Assembly (NCBI GenBank): GCA_937983055.1
Contig: CALJLA010000094.1
Span: 1-53,147, forward strand
Direction: 5' to 3'
Length of the DNA stretch: 53,147 nt
DNA from: an uncultured Pseudomonadota bacterium
GTDB taxonomy: Bacteria; Pseudomonadota; Gammaproteobacteria; Burkholderiales; Eutrophovitaceae
Made by a program: the position numbers and the translations under genes. The notes under the pieces were generated by a model. That model did not search any database. It worked only from the letters and a program-made list of their open reading frames with translations, and had not been told where the DNA came from. Shown here piece after piece: positions 19,414 to 29,019 of the stretch. Positions within the stretch are counted from its first letter, which is position 1. Every line of letters starts with the position of its first letter.

Positions 19414-19824
19414 ATGAAAGCACTCATCCCTGCGATCGCGCTGTGGACGCTGCTCTGCGCCGGCAGCGCCGGAGCGGTCACGATAGAAGCCGAGGTCGAC
19501 GGCCCGCTGCTCAAGCGCGCCAGCCTGATCACGCTGTTCGAGGGGCGCCTGGCGGGGGCGCTTACCGGCCTGCCGGATGTTGCCAATGGCGGCAACCATC
19601 GGCTGCGCCTGCGCCTGTCGTCGAAGTACATTCAGCACAACACCTACACCTATCTGCTGATCGTCGACCTGCAGCGCCGCATCGTCGAGCGCGACACCGG
19701 CAACGTGTACTGGGCCTCGGTCCGCAACAGCACGTCGCTGAACGACGTGCCGTCGGAAACCGAGCTGCGTGCGGCGATCGTCGAGCTGGTGGAACGCAGA
19801 ATCAACACCTGGACGGTGGACTGA
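19414..19824 (+). CDS. Small exported hypothetical protein
   Basis: 136 residues with a signal peptide (ALIPAIALWTLLCAGSAGA) and a beta-rich mature domain (RLRLRLSSKYIQHNTYTYLLIVDLQRR). A strong GAGGAGG ribosome site precedes the ATG by 12 bases. No recognised family. The C terminus (ETELRAAIVELVERRINTWTVD) is a predicted amphipathic helix. The next gene, a crotonase, starts 61 bases later. Confidence 0.6.
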   Translation: MKALIPAIALWTLLCAGSAGAVTIEAEVDGPLLKRASLITLFEGRLAGALTGLPDVANGGNHRLRLRLSSKYIQHNTYTYLLIVDLQRRIVERDTGNVYWASVRNSTSLNDVPSETELRAAIVELVERRINTWTVD

Positions 19825-19885
19825 GCGCCGCATCGGGTGCCGGCTGCGGCGGCGTTGCCGCAATCGAACGGGAGCGAACCGGAAC

Positions 19886-20608
19886 ATGATTCATTCCGAG
19901 GAAAAGGAAGCGGGCGTCTGGCAGGTCGAGCTGCAGGCCCCGGACAAGCGCAATGCGCTCAACGTGGATGCCTACACGGTGCTGGCCGAGACGCTGGCCA
20001 CCATCGACAGCATGCACGCCGCGCGCTGCATCGTGCTGTGCTCGCAGGGACCTGTTTTCTGCGCCGGCAACGACCTCGCCGAGTTCGAGACGCGCTGGCC
20101 GCAGCCGGCCCACGGTCCGGCCTATCGCTTTCTGGAAACCCTGGGCGGGCTGCAGCTCCCGGTGGTGGCGGCAGTGCAGGGCGCGGCCGTGGGCGTTGGC
20201 GCGACGATGCTGCTGCACTGCGACGTGGTGATCGCGGCGCCGGCGGCTTTTCTGCAGTATCCCTTTGTCGACATCGGCATCACGATGGAGGGCGGCAGCT
20301 CCCATCTGCTGCCGCGGCTGCTGGGGTACGCCCGCGCGATGGACATCCTGCTCACCGGCCGGCGCGTGCATGCGGACGAGGCGTATGCGCTAGGCCTGGT
20401 TTCGCGCATCAGTCGCGACGAGCCGCCGCTCAAGGCGGCGCAGGCGCTGGCGCGTTCGATCGCGGCGAAGTCGAAGCCGGCGGTGGTTGCCACCAAGCGG
20501 CTGGCGCGCAGAAGCCTGGCGGAGGTGCTGCCGGCGCGTTTCGAGGAAGAACTGCAGACGGTTAACCGGCTGATCAGCGAGGCGCGCGCCGCGAAGAAGA
20601 AGGCCTAG
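19886..20608 (+). CDS. Enoyl-CoA hydratase/isomerase family protein (PaaG-like)
   Basis: 240 residues of the crotonase fold. The N-terminal KRNALN motif, the oxyanion segment CAGNDLAEFE and the helix AAVGVGATMLLHCD are visible. The hydratase Glu of the GGGCEL motif is absent (GVGATMLL), while an acidic residue is present in GITMEGGSSHLLPRL, close to where PaaG-type isomerases carry their acid (PDGGSTWLLPRL-like). This suggests a double-bond or ring isomerase on acyl-CoA rather than a hydratase. It converges with the broken dehydrogenase gene, 6 bases apart. Confidence 0.88.
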   Translation: MIHSEEKEAGVWQVELQAPDKRNALNVDAYTVLAETLATIDSMHAARCIVLCSQGPVFCAGNDLAEFETRWPQPAHGPAYRFLETLGGLQLPVVAAVQGAAVGVGATMLLHCDVVIAAPAAFLQYPFVDIGITMEGGSSHLLPRLLGYARAMDILLTGRRVHADEAYALGLVSRISRDEPPLKAAQALARSIAAKSKPAVVATKRLARRSLAEVLPARFEEELQTVNRLISEARAAKKKA

Positions 20609-20614
20609 GCGGGA

Positions 20615-21610
20615 TCAGCCGCCGCGCCAGGCCTGCGGATTGAGCATGCGCTGCGGGCGGGCGTCGAGGAACGCGAGCACGTTCTCGATCGATTCCCGGT
20701 AGAACTGCGAATACACCTCGCGCGTGGCGTAGCCCTGGTGAGGGGTCAGCACCACGTTGGGCAGACGGCGCAGCGGGTGGGCCGCGGGCAGCGGCTCCTC
20801 GCCGAACACGTCGAGCGCCGCGACCAGTGCACCGGCCTCCAGGCGCGCGACCAGGGCGGCTTCGTCGACCAGCGGACCGCGGGAAGTATTGATCAGAATG
20901 GCGCCCGGCTTCATGCGCGCCAGCTCGCGCGCGCCGATGACGCCGCGGGTGCGGTCGGACAGCACCAGGTGCAGCGACACCGCGTCCTATTCGGCGAGCA
21001 GCGTGTCCTTGTCGACCCGGGTTGCGCCGGCGGCCGCGGCCTGCTCGTCGGTGAGGTTCTGACTCCATGCGAGAACCCGCATGCCGAAGGCCGCGCCGTG
21101 GCGCGCCACCCGCGCGCCGATCTTGCCCAGCCCGATGATGCCCAGCGTCCTGCCTTCGAGCACCATGCCCGCCGGGACGCCGGCCTGGAAATGACCCGCA
21201 CGCATCGACGCATCGGCCGCGGGCAGCGCCCGCGCGGCCGCGAGCAGCAGGCCGGTGGCGAGTTCGGCGGTGGCGGCGGTGGCCATTGCGCCGCCGGTGT
21301 TGCACACCACGATGCCGCGCGCGCTGCAGGCTTCGATGTCGAGCGTCCAGGTGCGCGCGCCGGTGAGCGCGATCATGCGCAGCCGCGGCAGCCGCTCGAT
21401 GACCGTGGCCGGCAGCGGGCTGCGCTCGCGCATCGCGATCAGTATGTCGAAGCCGGCGAGCGCGGCCGCGCGCGCATCCGGACCCGCAAACGGCTCGGAA
21501 AAGAATGTCAGTTCGGCGCGGCTCTCGAGCGGGGTCCAGTCGGTGCTCTGCTGCGCCACCCCCTGCCAGTCGTCCAGTATCGCAATGCGCGGGCGGGTAA
21601 CGGCGGCCAT
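20615..21610 (-). pseudogene. D-2-hydroxyacid dehydrogenase, interrupted by an in-frame TAG
   Basis: The reading frame from ATG 21610 to 20615 encodes an NAD-dependent D-2-hydroxyacid dehydrogenase: IAILDDWQ start, NTGGAMATAATAELATGLL, Rossmann motif GLGKIGARVARHGAAFGM, then NTSRGPLVDEAAL, GEEPLP and NVVLTPHQGY with the catalytic His. Codon 208 is TAG (20987-20989), between LLAE and DAVSLHLVLSD. Everything downstream stays in frame and well conserved, so it is one point mutation or base-call error, not an old pseudogene. The truncated product would lose the second half of the NAD domain and the catalytic His. Enzymes of this type reduce 2-oxoacids to D-hydroxyacids. Confidence 0.85.
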
Positions 21611-21751
21611 GTCAGCGATGCCGCGGGCGGTGCTGCGAGCGCGCCGCCGGCGAACCGATGCGTGCGCGGCGGGTAATGGATGCCATCTGCCGGTTTCCTC
21701 CCGGACTCGGTGCGCTGCGCCGCCCGTGGCGCGCATATGGTCGGCGCCCGC

Positions 21752-22732
21752 TCAATGCAGGCGGGGTTTCTTCAGAAAATCGTTGCGGTCGCGGGATTCC
21801 AGCTCGGCGTGCGACACCGCGCCCTCGCGCGACAGTTTCAGCGGGACCGTGGTACCGGCCGGGCCGAGCTGCCATACCCGGCGAAAAAAGTCGGCAAGCG
21901 AGGCCGGGCGCTGCCCCGCTATTTCGAGCACCACGTCCTGCGGCTGCACGCCGGCGCGTTCGGCCGGCCCGTCGGCGGCGACACCGGCCACCACCAGGCG
22001 GCCATTGATTTCCGCCGTGTACATGCCCAGCCACGGCCGCGGTGGCCGGTCCGGCCGGCCGAGGCGCAACAGGTCCGCCAGTATCGGCTCCCGCAGGTCG
22101 ATCGGCACCACCATGTTGCCCTGCATCGGCGTGTCGGCGATAACTTCCTGCACCAGGAGCGAGCCGATGCCGAGCAGGCGTCCATCCATGCCGATGACCG
22201 CCGCGCCGCCCCACTGCGGGTGCGCCGGCGCGGTGAACAGCGCGTCGTCGAGCACGTACTCCCAGTAACCGGAGAACTCCCGGCGGGCGACCAGCTTGGC
22301 CTTGAGCGCGTGGGGACGCCCGCCGTGGCAGGCGAACAGCACGTCGTCCCCCGGAGAGCACTGGCGCGCGCTGCCCCTCGGCAGCGCCGGCGCGCCGAGA
22401 TGCCCGAGCGGCTGCACCAGGCCGAACCCGGTGGCCTGGTCGTAGGCGAGCACGGTGGCCTGCACCGCGGTGCCCGCGTTGGTGGTGAGCCAGATGTCCT
22501 CGGCTTCGGTGATCAGATAGCCAATGGTCAGGGTGAGCCCGTCCTCGCGAATGACAACGCCGCTGCCAAGCCGCTCGGTGCCGAGAATCGAGGCGGTGAA
22601 CGCATCGTCCGGTACTTCCGCGCGCAGCATGACCACCGCGTCGAGCGCGGCATCCAGATCGAAGCGCAGCGCCCGCGGGTCGGGCTGCGCGTTCTCGGGA
22701 AAGGCCCAGTTGTCGTTGTCGGACATCGTCAT
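21752..22732 (-). CDS. HtrA-like PDZ protein lacking the serine protease triad
   Basis: 326 residues with the HtrA order: trypsin-like domain (about 35-210) and a C-terminal PDZ domain (about 240-310, VVAGVAADGPAERAGVQPQD). The family signatures align but every catalytic residue is changed: His of GYILTNNHV becomes Glu (GYLITEAED), Asp of the TDLA segment becomes Gly (ATGFGL), and Ser of GNSGG becomes Trp (PQWGGAA). No signal peptide is present, unlike exported HtrA proteins. It is most likely a cytoplasmic peptide-binding pseudoprotease. Starts at 22732 or 22726 are both possible. It lies between the hydroxyacid dehydrogenase and GGDEF genes on the same strand. Confidence 0.8.
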   Translation of the reverse strand: MTMSDNDNWAFPENAQPDPRALRFDLDAALDAVVMLRAEVPDDAFTASILGTERLGSGVVIREDGLTLTIGYLITEAEDIWLTTNAGTAVQATVLAYDQATGFGLVQPLGHLGAPALPRGSARQCSPGDDVLFACHGGRPHALKAKLVARREFSGYWEYVLDDALFTAPAHPQWGGAAVIGMDGRLLGIGSLLVQEVIADTPMQGNMVVPIDLREPILADLLRLGRPDRPPRPWLGMYTAEINGRLVVAGVAADGPAERAGVQPQDVVLEIAGQRPASLADFFRRVWQLGPAGTTVPLKLSREGAVSHAELESRDRNDFLKKPRLH

Positions 22733-22926
22733 GCACAGTGTGACAGGCTTCAGTCGCGGTTGTTCGCGCGCGGCGGAGAATCGCTTTGCCGTTCCGGCGC
22801 CTGCCAGTTTAGTCAATTCCCGCGGGGTTTCCGCCGCGGCCGGCCAGCGGCGCGTTGCCTGTTGCCGCGCAATGCCGGATGCCCGCTGCTGCCCACCGCC
22901 CTGGCTGCGGCGCGAGCGTACCGGGG

Positions 22927-25059
22927 TCAGCGGCCGAAATGCGCGGCGCGCGCGCCGCCCGCCCGCTTCGCCTCGTACATCGCGGTGTCCGCCCGCTGCA
23001 GCAGCGACTGGGTATCCTCGCCGTGCTGCGGGTACAGGGCGATACCGATGCTGGCGGAAACGCGCGCCTGCGCCCCGTTGTCCAGCGTGATCGGTTGCCC
23101 GATGCGCTCGATGATGCGGGCCGACAGCTGGTCGAGAACGGGGCGTGCGGCGGCCTCTGGCAGCATCACCACGAACTCATCTCCGCCGACGCGCGCCACC
23201 GTGTCGGAGGCGCGCAGGACGGCGGTCAGGCGCCCGGCGATGGTCTTCAACACCGCGTCGCCGGCGGCATGTCCGTGCATGTCGTTGATCGCCTTGAATC
23301 CGTCGAGGTCGATGAACAGCACGCCCGCGCCCGATTTGCGGCGGCGCGCCGTCGCCAGTACCACTTCCATGCGGTCCAGCAGCAGGCGCTGGTTGGGCAG
23401 ATCGGTCAGCGGATCATGCAGCGCGAGATGCTCGGCGCGCCGCTGCGCTGTCTTGCGGTCGGTGATGTCCATATGCGTGCCGCTCGCGCGCAGTGGCAGC
23501 CCGTCCGGCGAACGCTCCAGCACGCGTCCGCGATCGAGGATCCAGATCCACTCTCCATGCCTGCTGCGCATCCGGTGCTCGGTCTCGTACAGCGGCGTCT
23601 CGCCGCGCAGGTGGGCATCGAGTATCTGCCGTACCCGCGGCATGTCGTCGGGATGCACCAGTTTTTCCCAGGCGCGCACATGCGGCTCGATCTCCTCCAG
23701 CCGGTAACCGAGCATCTGTGCCCAGCGCTCGTTGAACACGACCCGACCGCTCGGCACGTCCCAGTCCCAGGTGCCGAGGTCGGCGCCGGCCAGCACGGCC
23801 TCCAGTCGCTGTTCCGATTCGATCAGCGCTTTGCGCGTGCGATGCCGCTCGGAAACGTCCTGGATCTGGGCAATGAACTGCAGCGGGCGGCCGGCTTCGT
23901 CCCGCACCACCGAGCCGTTGAGCTGGATCCAGACGATGGCGCCGTCCTTGCGGACGTAGCGTTTCTCCATCTCGTAGGCGTTTCGCTTGCCGGACAACAT
24001 CTCCTTCACATAGGCGAGATCGGTGTTCAGATCGTCGGGGTGGGTGATGTCCGGAAAGCCCAGGCCGAGCAATTCGGCCTCGCTGTAGCCGACCAGCTCG
24101 CACAGCGCCAGGTTGACCGCCTGGAACCTGCCGTCGAGGCCGACCAGCGCCATGCCGATGGGCGAGTTCTGCAGGGCGTTCTTGAGCCGCGCTTCGCTGT
24201 CGCGCAGCGCCTCCACCGCGCGCTTGCGCGCGGAGATGTCCTGGATCTGCGACACGAATTCCAGCGGCTGACCGCGCACGTCGCGCACCAGGGCAACGTT
24301 GAGCTGTACCCAGACCTGGTGCCCGTTGCGGTGCAGGTAGCGCTTTTCCAACTGGTAGGCGCTGCGCCGCCCCTCCAGTGTTTCGCGCAGCAGCCCGAGG
24401 TCGGCATCGAGGTCGTCGGGGTGGGTGATGTCCTGGAAAGTGCGTGCGAGCAGCTCCTCTTCACTGTAGCCGACGATGTCGCACAGCGCCTTGTTGACTT
24501 TCAGCCAGCGGCCGTCCGGCGCCACCAGCGCCATGCCGATCGCCGAGCCTTCCAGTGCCGCCCGCAGCAGCAGCTCGCTGCGCCGCAATTCCTCCACCGC
24601 GTTCGCGTACCAGCTGATGTCGCGGTTGGTGCCCACCATGCGCAATGCCCGGCCGCCGGTGTCGCGCGACACCACCCGCCCGTAGCTCATGATGGTGATC
24701 GCGGCGCCGTCCTCGCGCAGCACCTTGTGCTCCATGCGGTACACGGCGTCCGGATGCTTGAGGCTGTGAACCAGCGTAGCGCGCACCTGCTCGCGATCCG
24801 CCTCGGGCACGCGCCGGGTCAGCGCATGGATGTCGGTATCGACCGGGCCTTCGGGCAGCCCCATCATGCGCGCCCAGTGCGCGCTCAGCCGGACCCGCCC
24901 GCTCGCGACATCGTAGTCCCACAGTGCGAGATCGGCGGCGTCGATCGCCAGCGTGACCCAGTCGCCGGATGCCGGCTCCGGCGTTCGGGTGCTGCTCTTG
25001 GCGCGTGTTGCGCCGGGAACTCGGGTCTTGTGCCGGTCTTCGCGCAGGTGCCTCGCCAT
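22927..25059 (-). CDS. Diguanylate cyclase with four PAS domains
   Basis: 710 residues, with no membrane helix and no signal peptide, so cytoplasmic. Four PAS/PAC units follow one another: about 30-150, 155-280 (HPDDLDAD), 285-405 (HPDDLNTD) and 410-535 (HPDDMPRV), then a GGDEF domain (about 545-705) with intact active site RVGGDEF and an RASD inhibitory I-site five residues upstream. The enzyme should make cyclic di-GMP from GTP, with feedback inhibition. PAS 2 and 3 are very similar and probably arose by internal duplication. The PAS ligands (oxygen, redox, small molecules) cannot be told. No EAL domain is present. Confidence 0.95.
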   Translation of the reverse strand: MARHLREDRHKTRVPGATRAKSSTRTPEPASGDWVTLAIDAADLALWDYDVASGRVRLSAHWARMMGLPEGPVDTDIHALTRRVPEADREQVRATLVHSLKHPDAVYRMEHKVLREDGAAITIMSYGRVVSRDTGGRALRMVGTNRDISWYANAVEELRRSELLLRAALEGSAIGMALVAPDGRWLKVNKALCDIVGYSEEELLARTFQDITHPDDLDADLGLLRETLEGRRSAYQLEKRYLHRNGHQVWVQLNVALVRDVRGQPLEFVSQIQDISARKRAVEALRDSEARLKNALQNSPIGMALVGLDGRFQAVNLALCELVGYSEAELLGLGFPDITHPDDLNTDLAYVKEMLSGKRNAYEMEKRYVRKDGAIVWIQLNGSVVRDEAGRPLQFIAQIQDVSERHRTRKALIESEQRLEAVLAGADLGTWDWDVPSGRVVFNERWAQMLGYRLEEIEPHVRAWEKLVHPDDMPRVRQILDAHLRGETPLYETEHRMRSRHGEWIWILDRGRVLERSPDGLPLRASGTHMDITDRKTAQRRAEHLALHDPLTDLPNQRLLLDRMEVVLATARRRKSGAGVLFIDLDGFKAINDMHGHAAGDAVLKTIAGRLTAVLRASDTVARVGGDEFVVMLPEAAARPVLDQLSARIIERIGQPITLDNGAQARVSASIGIALYPQHGEDTQSLLQRADTAMYEAKRAGGARAAHFGR

Positions 25060-25162
25060 GCCTGTCTTCCGGGTCGGCCAACGAACGCGCGTTTATGGCA
25101 TGTTTTGCCCGTCAAATCCAGTGCGGATCGGCCGCGAGTCGGGCGGCGGGCTGACCCGGCGC

Positions 25163-26388
25163 TCAGGCGGGCGTGAGCCTCGGCGCGATGCGCGCCTCGC
25201 GGATCGGCAGATTGACGATGGCGGCGGCCGCGGCCAGCGCGGCGTCGGCATACCACATCCAGTTGTAGTCGCCCAGGCTTACCAGCGCGATGCCGCCCAG
25301 CCAGGCACCGAGAAAGGCGCCGGTCTGATGGGTCAGCAGGGTGAGGCCGAACAGGGTTGCGAGATAGCGCGGCCCGAACAGCTTGCCGACGATGGCGGCA
25401 GTGGGCGGCACCGTTGCCAGCCAGGTCAGGCCGAGGCCGGCTGCGAAGATGTAGAAGGTCAGCGCGGTCTTCGGCGCTGCGAGGTAGGCCAGGATCAGCG
25501 CGGCGCGCGAGGCGTACATCCAGAACAGAATGTACTTGCTGCGGTAGGCCTGGGTGCCCCAGCCGGCGGCCAGACTGCCGACGATGTTGGCCAGCCCGAT
25601 GATGGCGATGGACCAGCTCGCCACCTGCGCCGGCTGGCCGCAGAGCTGGACTTCGCCTGGCAGGTGGGTGATGAGAAAAGCGATGTGGAACCCGCAGGTG
25701 AAGAAACCGGCGTGCAGCAGCAGGTAGCTGCGGTCTTTCATCGCGTCGCGCAGCGCTGCCCTGAGGCCGCGATCGACGGGCGCCGCCTCTGCACCGGCGT
25801 GCGGCGCGCTCTGCGTGGCCGGGGCCGGCTGTCCACGCAGCCAGCGGGTGAGGGGCAGGGTGGCCAGCGCGATGGCGGCGAGTGCGTACATCGCGCCCAT
25901 CCAGCCGAACATCGCGATCAGGCGCTGCGAGACCGGCGCGAAAAGGAACTGGCCGAACGAGCCGCCGGCATTGATGATGCCGGAGGCAAAGCCGCGGCGC
26001 TCGGCTGGCAGCCGGCGCGCGGCCGCGCCGATCAGCACCGAGAAACTGGCGGCGCCCGCGCCGGAGGCAACCAGAACCTCAAGCCCCAGGTGCTTGTCAT
26101 TAGCGGGGTCAGGGCGCTGCCCAGCGCCAGCACGATCACGCCGGCGGCCAGCACCCGGCCCGGACCGTAACGGTCCGCCACCGCGCCGGCCAGCGGCTGG
26201 ATCGCGCCCCAGACGAACTGCCCGATCGCCATGGCCAGGCTGATCGAGGCGACGCCAAGCCCGGTGGAGGTGTTGATCGGCGAGACGAACAGGCCTTGCG
26301 ACTGGCGCAGACCCATGGTTACCGTCATCAGCGCTGCGGCGAGCAGGGTTATCAGCCAGAAGCTGCGTTCGCGGGTATCGGCGGTCAT
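25163..26388 (-). pseudogene. MFS transporter, disrupted by a single-base frameshift
   Basis: The first ~100 codons from ATG 26388 (TRERSFWLITLLAAALMTVTMG, then GQFVWGAIQPLAGAVADRYGPG, the MFS loop motif) continue in another frame to 25163. The break is in the C-run at 26085-26088: the minus strand reads ACCTGGGGCTTGAG. One more G would restore T-W-G-L-E-V-L-V-A-S-G-A-G in frame with the rest. The joined protein would have the 12 helices of the group. As written, the first frame makes only four or five helices. The homopolymer position makes sequence error as likely as real inactivation. It is divergent from the transaldolase gene. Confidence 0.82.
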
Positions 26389-26566
26389 TGACGGGCCTTG
26401 AGTTCCGAGGAGTCGGGGGGCGGGAAGTTCGGTATGTACACGGGCCGGCGCGCCGCGTCCAGACACGGTGACGCCGACGATCGCCGGCGGTCCCGTATCG
26501 ATGCGGGGTTTCGCCCGGATGCCGCGATGGAGTATCGTTGCCCCGACAGGAGCCGGAGCCACTTTC

Positions 26567-27682
26567 ATGAGCCGACTGCGCGAACTCGAACGATTCGGTC
26601 AATCGGTGTGGATCGACTACATCCGCCGCAGCCTGCTGACCGACGGCGGGCTGGAGCGGCTCGTGCGTGAGGACGGCATCAAGGGGCTCACGTCGAACCC
26701 GGCGATTTTCGAGAAGGCGATCGGAAGCGGCGCCGAGTATCGCGAGGCGCTGGCATCGGCGGGTGCCGCGGGCGACGACCCCGGCGCGGTGTACGAGCGC
26801 ATTGCCATTGAGGACATCCGCCTGGCCGCCGACCGGATGCGGCCGGGTTTCGAGGCAAGCGGCGGCCGCGACGGCTTCGTGTCGCTGGAAGTCTCGCCGC
26901 GGCTGGCTCACGATTCCGACGGCACCGTGTCCGAGGCGCAGCGCCTGTGGCGGGCGGTCGATCGGCCAAACCTGATGGTCAAGGTGCCGGCGACGCAGGC
27001 CGGGCTACCCGCCATCGAGCGCCTGATCGCCGAGGGATTGAACATCAACGTCACGCTGCTGTTTGCGGTGCCTATGTACGCCGAGGTGGCGCAGGCGTGG
27101 CTGCGTGGTCTCGAGCGGCGCGTTGCCGCAGGTCGACCCGTGGACACGGTCAACAGCGTGGCGAGCTTTTTCGTGAGCCGCATCGATACACACATCGACG
27201 GCGTGCTCGAGCAGCGGGCGGCGGCGTCGACAGCGGCACGCGAGCGCCTGCTCGCGCTGAGGGGGCGCGCCGCCATCGCCAATGCCAAGCTGGCCTACCG
27301 GCATTTCCTTGAGCTCACGGCCGGCGAGCGGTGGCGCCGGCTGGCCGGCCGCGGCGCGCCGGTGCAACGGCTGCTGTGGGCTAGCACCAGCACCAAGAAT
27401 CCTGACTATCCCGACACACTGTACGTCGACGAGCTGATCGGCCCGGATACGGTCAACACCATGCCCCCGGCCACGCTCGATGCGTTTCGCGACCATGGCC
27501 GCCCCGACGCCACGCTGGTGCGCGACCTGGACCGCGCCGGCGAGCCGCTGGCCGCGCTCGAACGCGAGGGCATTTCGATCGATGCGGTGACGGCCGTCCT
27601 GCTTGACGACGGCGTGCGCCTGTTTGCCGAAGCGTTCGACCGGCTGATGACGGCAGTGTCGCGCGCGCGGGAGGCAGCATAG
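26567..27682 (+). CDS. tal: Transaldolase
   Basis: 371 residues, the length of the long transaldolase group found in actinobacteria and some proteobacteria. Landmarks are GQSVWIDYIRR, GIKGLTSNPAIFEKAI, the Schiff-base Lys in NLMVKVPATQAG, GLNINVTLLF, and LLWASTSTKNPDYPDTLYVDEL near the C terminus. The enzyme of the non-oxidative pentose phosphate pathway moves a dihydroxyacetone unit between sedoheptulose 7-phosphate and glyceraldehyde 3-phosphate, in the cytoplasm. The start at 26567 removes an implausible N-terminal extension. It is divergent from the broken MFS gene. Confidence 0.95.
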   Translation: MSRLRELERFGQSVWIDYIRRSLLTDGGLERLVREDGIKGLTSNPAIFEKAIGSGAEYREALASAGAAGDDPGAVYERIAIEDIRLAADRMRPGFEASGGRDGFVSLEVSPRLAHDSDGTVSEAQRLWRAVDRPNLMVKVPATQAGLPAIERLIAEGLNINVTLLFAVPMYAEVAQAWLRGLERRVAAGRPVDTVNSVASFFVSRIDTHIDGVLEQRAAASTAARERLLALRGRAAIANAKLAYRHFLELTAGERWRRLAGRGAPVQRLLWASTSTKNPDYPDTLYVDELIGPDTVNTMPPATLDAFRDHGRPDATLVRDLDRAGEPLAALEREGISIDAVTAVLLDDGVRLFAEAFDRLMTAVSRAREAA

Positions 27683-27764
27683 AGCGCGTTCCCGCTCCGG
27701 CGCGGGCCGCCGGTCGCGGCGACCGCGGCCGGACCGTTTTTCCACCCTTCTCCGCACCGAGCAC

Positions 27765-29009
27765 ATGGATGCCCACACCCTGACCGTCGTCGGCGTGTTC
27801 GCCGTCGTCTATGCCGGCATGATGCTCGGCTCGCTGCCGCTGCTGAAGCTGGATCGTACCGGCATCGCGCTGCTCGGCGCGATTGCGCTGATCGGCACCG
27901 AGACGCTGACGCTCGACGAGGCGTGGCAGGCGCTGCATGTGCCGACGCTGATCCTGCTGTTCGCCTTCATGGTGCTGTCGGCGCAGCTTCGGCTGGGCGG
28001 TTTTTATACATGGACCACCCGCCGCCTTGGCGCCCGGCGCGTGTCCCCGGTGGTACTGCTTGGGCTGCTCATCTTCACGGTGGGAGGGCTGTCGGCAGTG
28101 TTCAGCAACGACATCATCTGTCTGGCGATGGCGCCGGTGCTGGTCGACATCTGCCTCGCGCGGCGGCTCAACCCGGTGCCGTTTCTGCTGGCGCTCGCCT
28201 GCTCGGCCAACATCGGCTCGGCGCTTACGCTGATCGGCAATCCGCAGAACATGCTGATCGGCGAGACGCTGGAGTTGTCGTTCGCCGGTTATCTCGCGCA
28301 GGCGACGGTTCCGGTGCTGCTGTCGCTGGTGGCGGCCTGGCTGCTGATCGCGTGGGGCAGCCGCGGCCGCTGGTACGTGCCGGGGTGGCAGATGGCGCAG
28401 GCGCTGCCGGAGCTGCATCCCGATCAGCAGCCCGCGCTCGACCGCTGGCAGAGCGCCAAGGGGCTTGCGGTGGCAGCGCTGGTGCTGGTGCTGTTCCTGT
28501 TTTCCGCGCTGCCGCGCGAAGTCGTGGCGCTGACGGCTGCCGGGGTGCTGATGCTTTCCGCCAAGCTGCATTCGCGCAAGATGCTGGGGCTGGTGGACTG
28601 GCAGCTGCTGGTGCTGTTTATCGGACTGTTCGTGGTCAACCACGCGCTCACCGGCACCGGGCTGCCGGAGGAGGCGGTCGCGTGGCTGCGCAGCGCCGGC
28701 ATCCATGTCGATCAGCCGCTGCCGCTGTTCACGCTGGCCTTCGTGCTGTCCAACATCGTTTCGAACGTGCCGGCGGTGATGCTGCTCCTGCCGTTCGCCA
28801 CCCATGAGCATGCCGGACTGCTGCTCGCCCTGGCGAGCACCTTCGCCGGCAACCTGCTCATCGTCGGCAGCATTGCCAACATCATCGTCGTGGACGCGGC
28901 GCAGCGGCGCAACATCGCCATCGACTGGCGGCGGCACGCCGCGGTTGGAGTGCCCGTGACGCTGGTGACCACCCTGATCGCCGGGCTCTGGATCGCGCTT
29001 CTGCTGTGA
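27765..29009 (+). CDS. SLC13/ArsB-type anion permease
   Basis: 414 residues, about 11 membrane helices. The ion-transporter superfamily pattern is visible twice: FSNDIICLAMAPVL with SANIGSALTLIGNPQN in the first half, and VLSNIVSNVPAVMLLLPF with TFAGNLLIVGSIANIIV in the second. These paired SN and GNP loops bind anion and Na+ in DASS/CitMHS/ArsB relatives. The substrate could be a dicarboxylate, citrate, sulfate or arsenite; the sequence does not decide. It lies 82 bases after tal and converges with the broken oxyR. Confidence 0.9.
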   Translation: MDAHTLTVVGVFAVVYAGMMLGSLPLLKLDRTGIALLGAIALIGTETLTLDEAWQALHVPTLILLFAFMVLSAQLRLGGFYTWTTRRLGARRVSPVVLLGLLIFTVGGLSAVFSNDIICLAMAPVLVDICLARRLNPVPFLLALACSANIGSALTLIGNPQNMLIGETLELSFAGYLAQATVPVLLSLVAAWLLIAWGSRGRWYVPGWQMAQALPELHPDQQPALDRWQSAKGLAVAALVLVLFLFSALPREVVALTAAGVLMLSAKLHSRKMLGLVDWQLLVLFIGLFVVNHALTGTGLPEEAVAWLRSAGIHVDQPLPLFTLAFVLSNIVSNVPAVMLLLPFATHEHAGLLLALASTFAGNLLIVGSIANIIVVDAAQRRNIAIDWRRHAAVGVPVTLVTTLIAGLWIALLL

Positions 29010-29019
29010 TGCCTCGCCG

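Noticed and set aside
26085..26088. Programmed frameshift in the MFS gene
   Set aside because: No slippery heptamer with a downstream structure was recognised, and MFS transporters are not known to use one.
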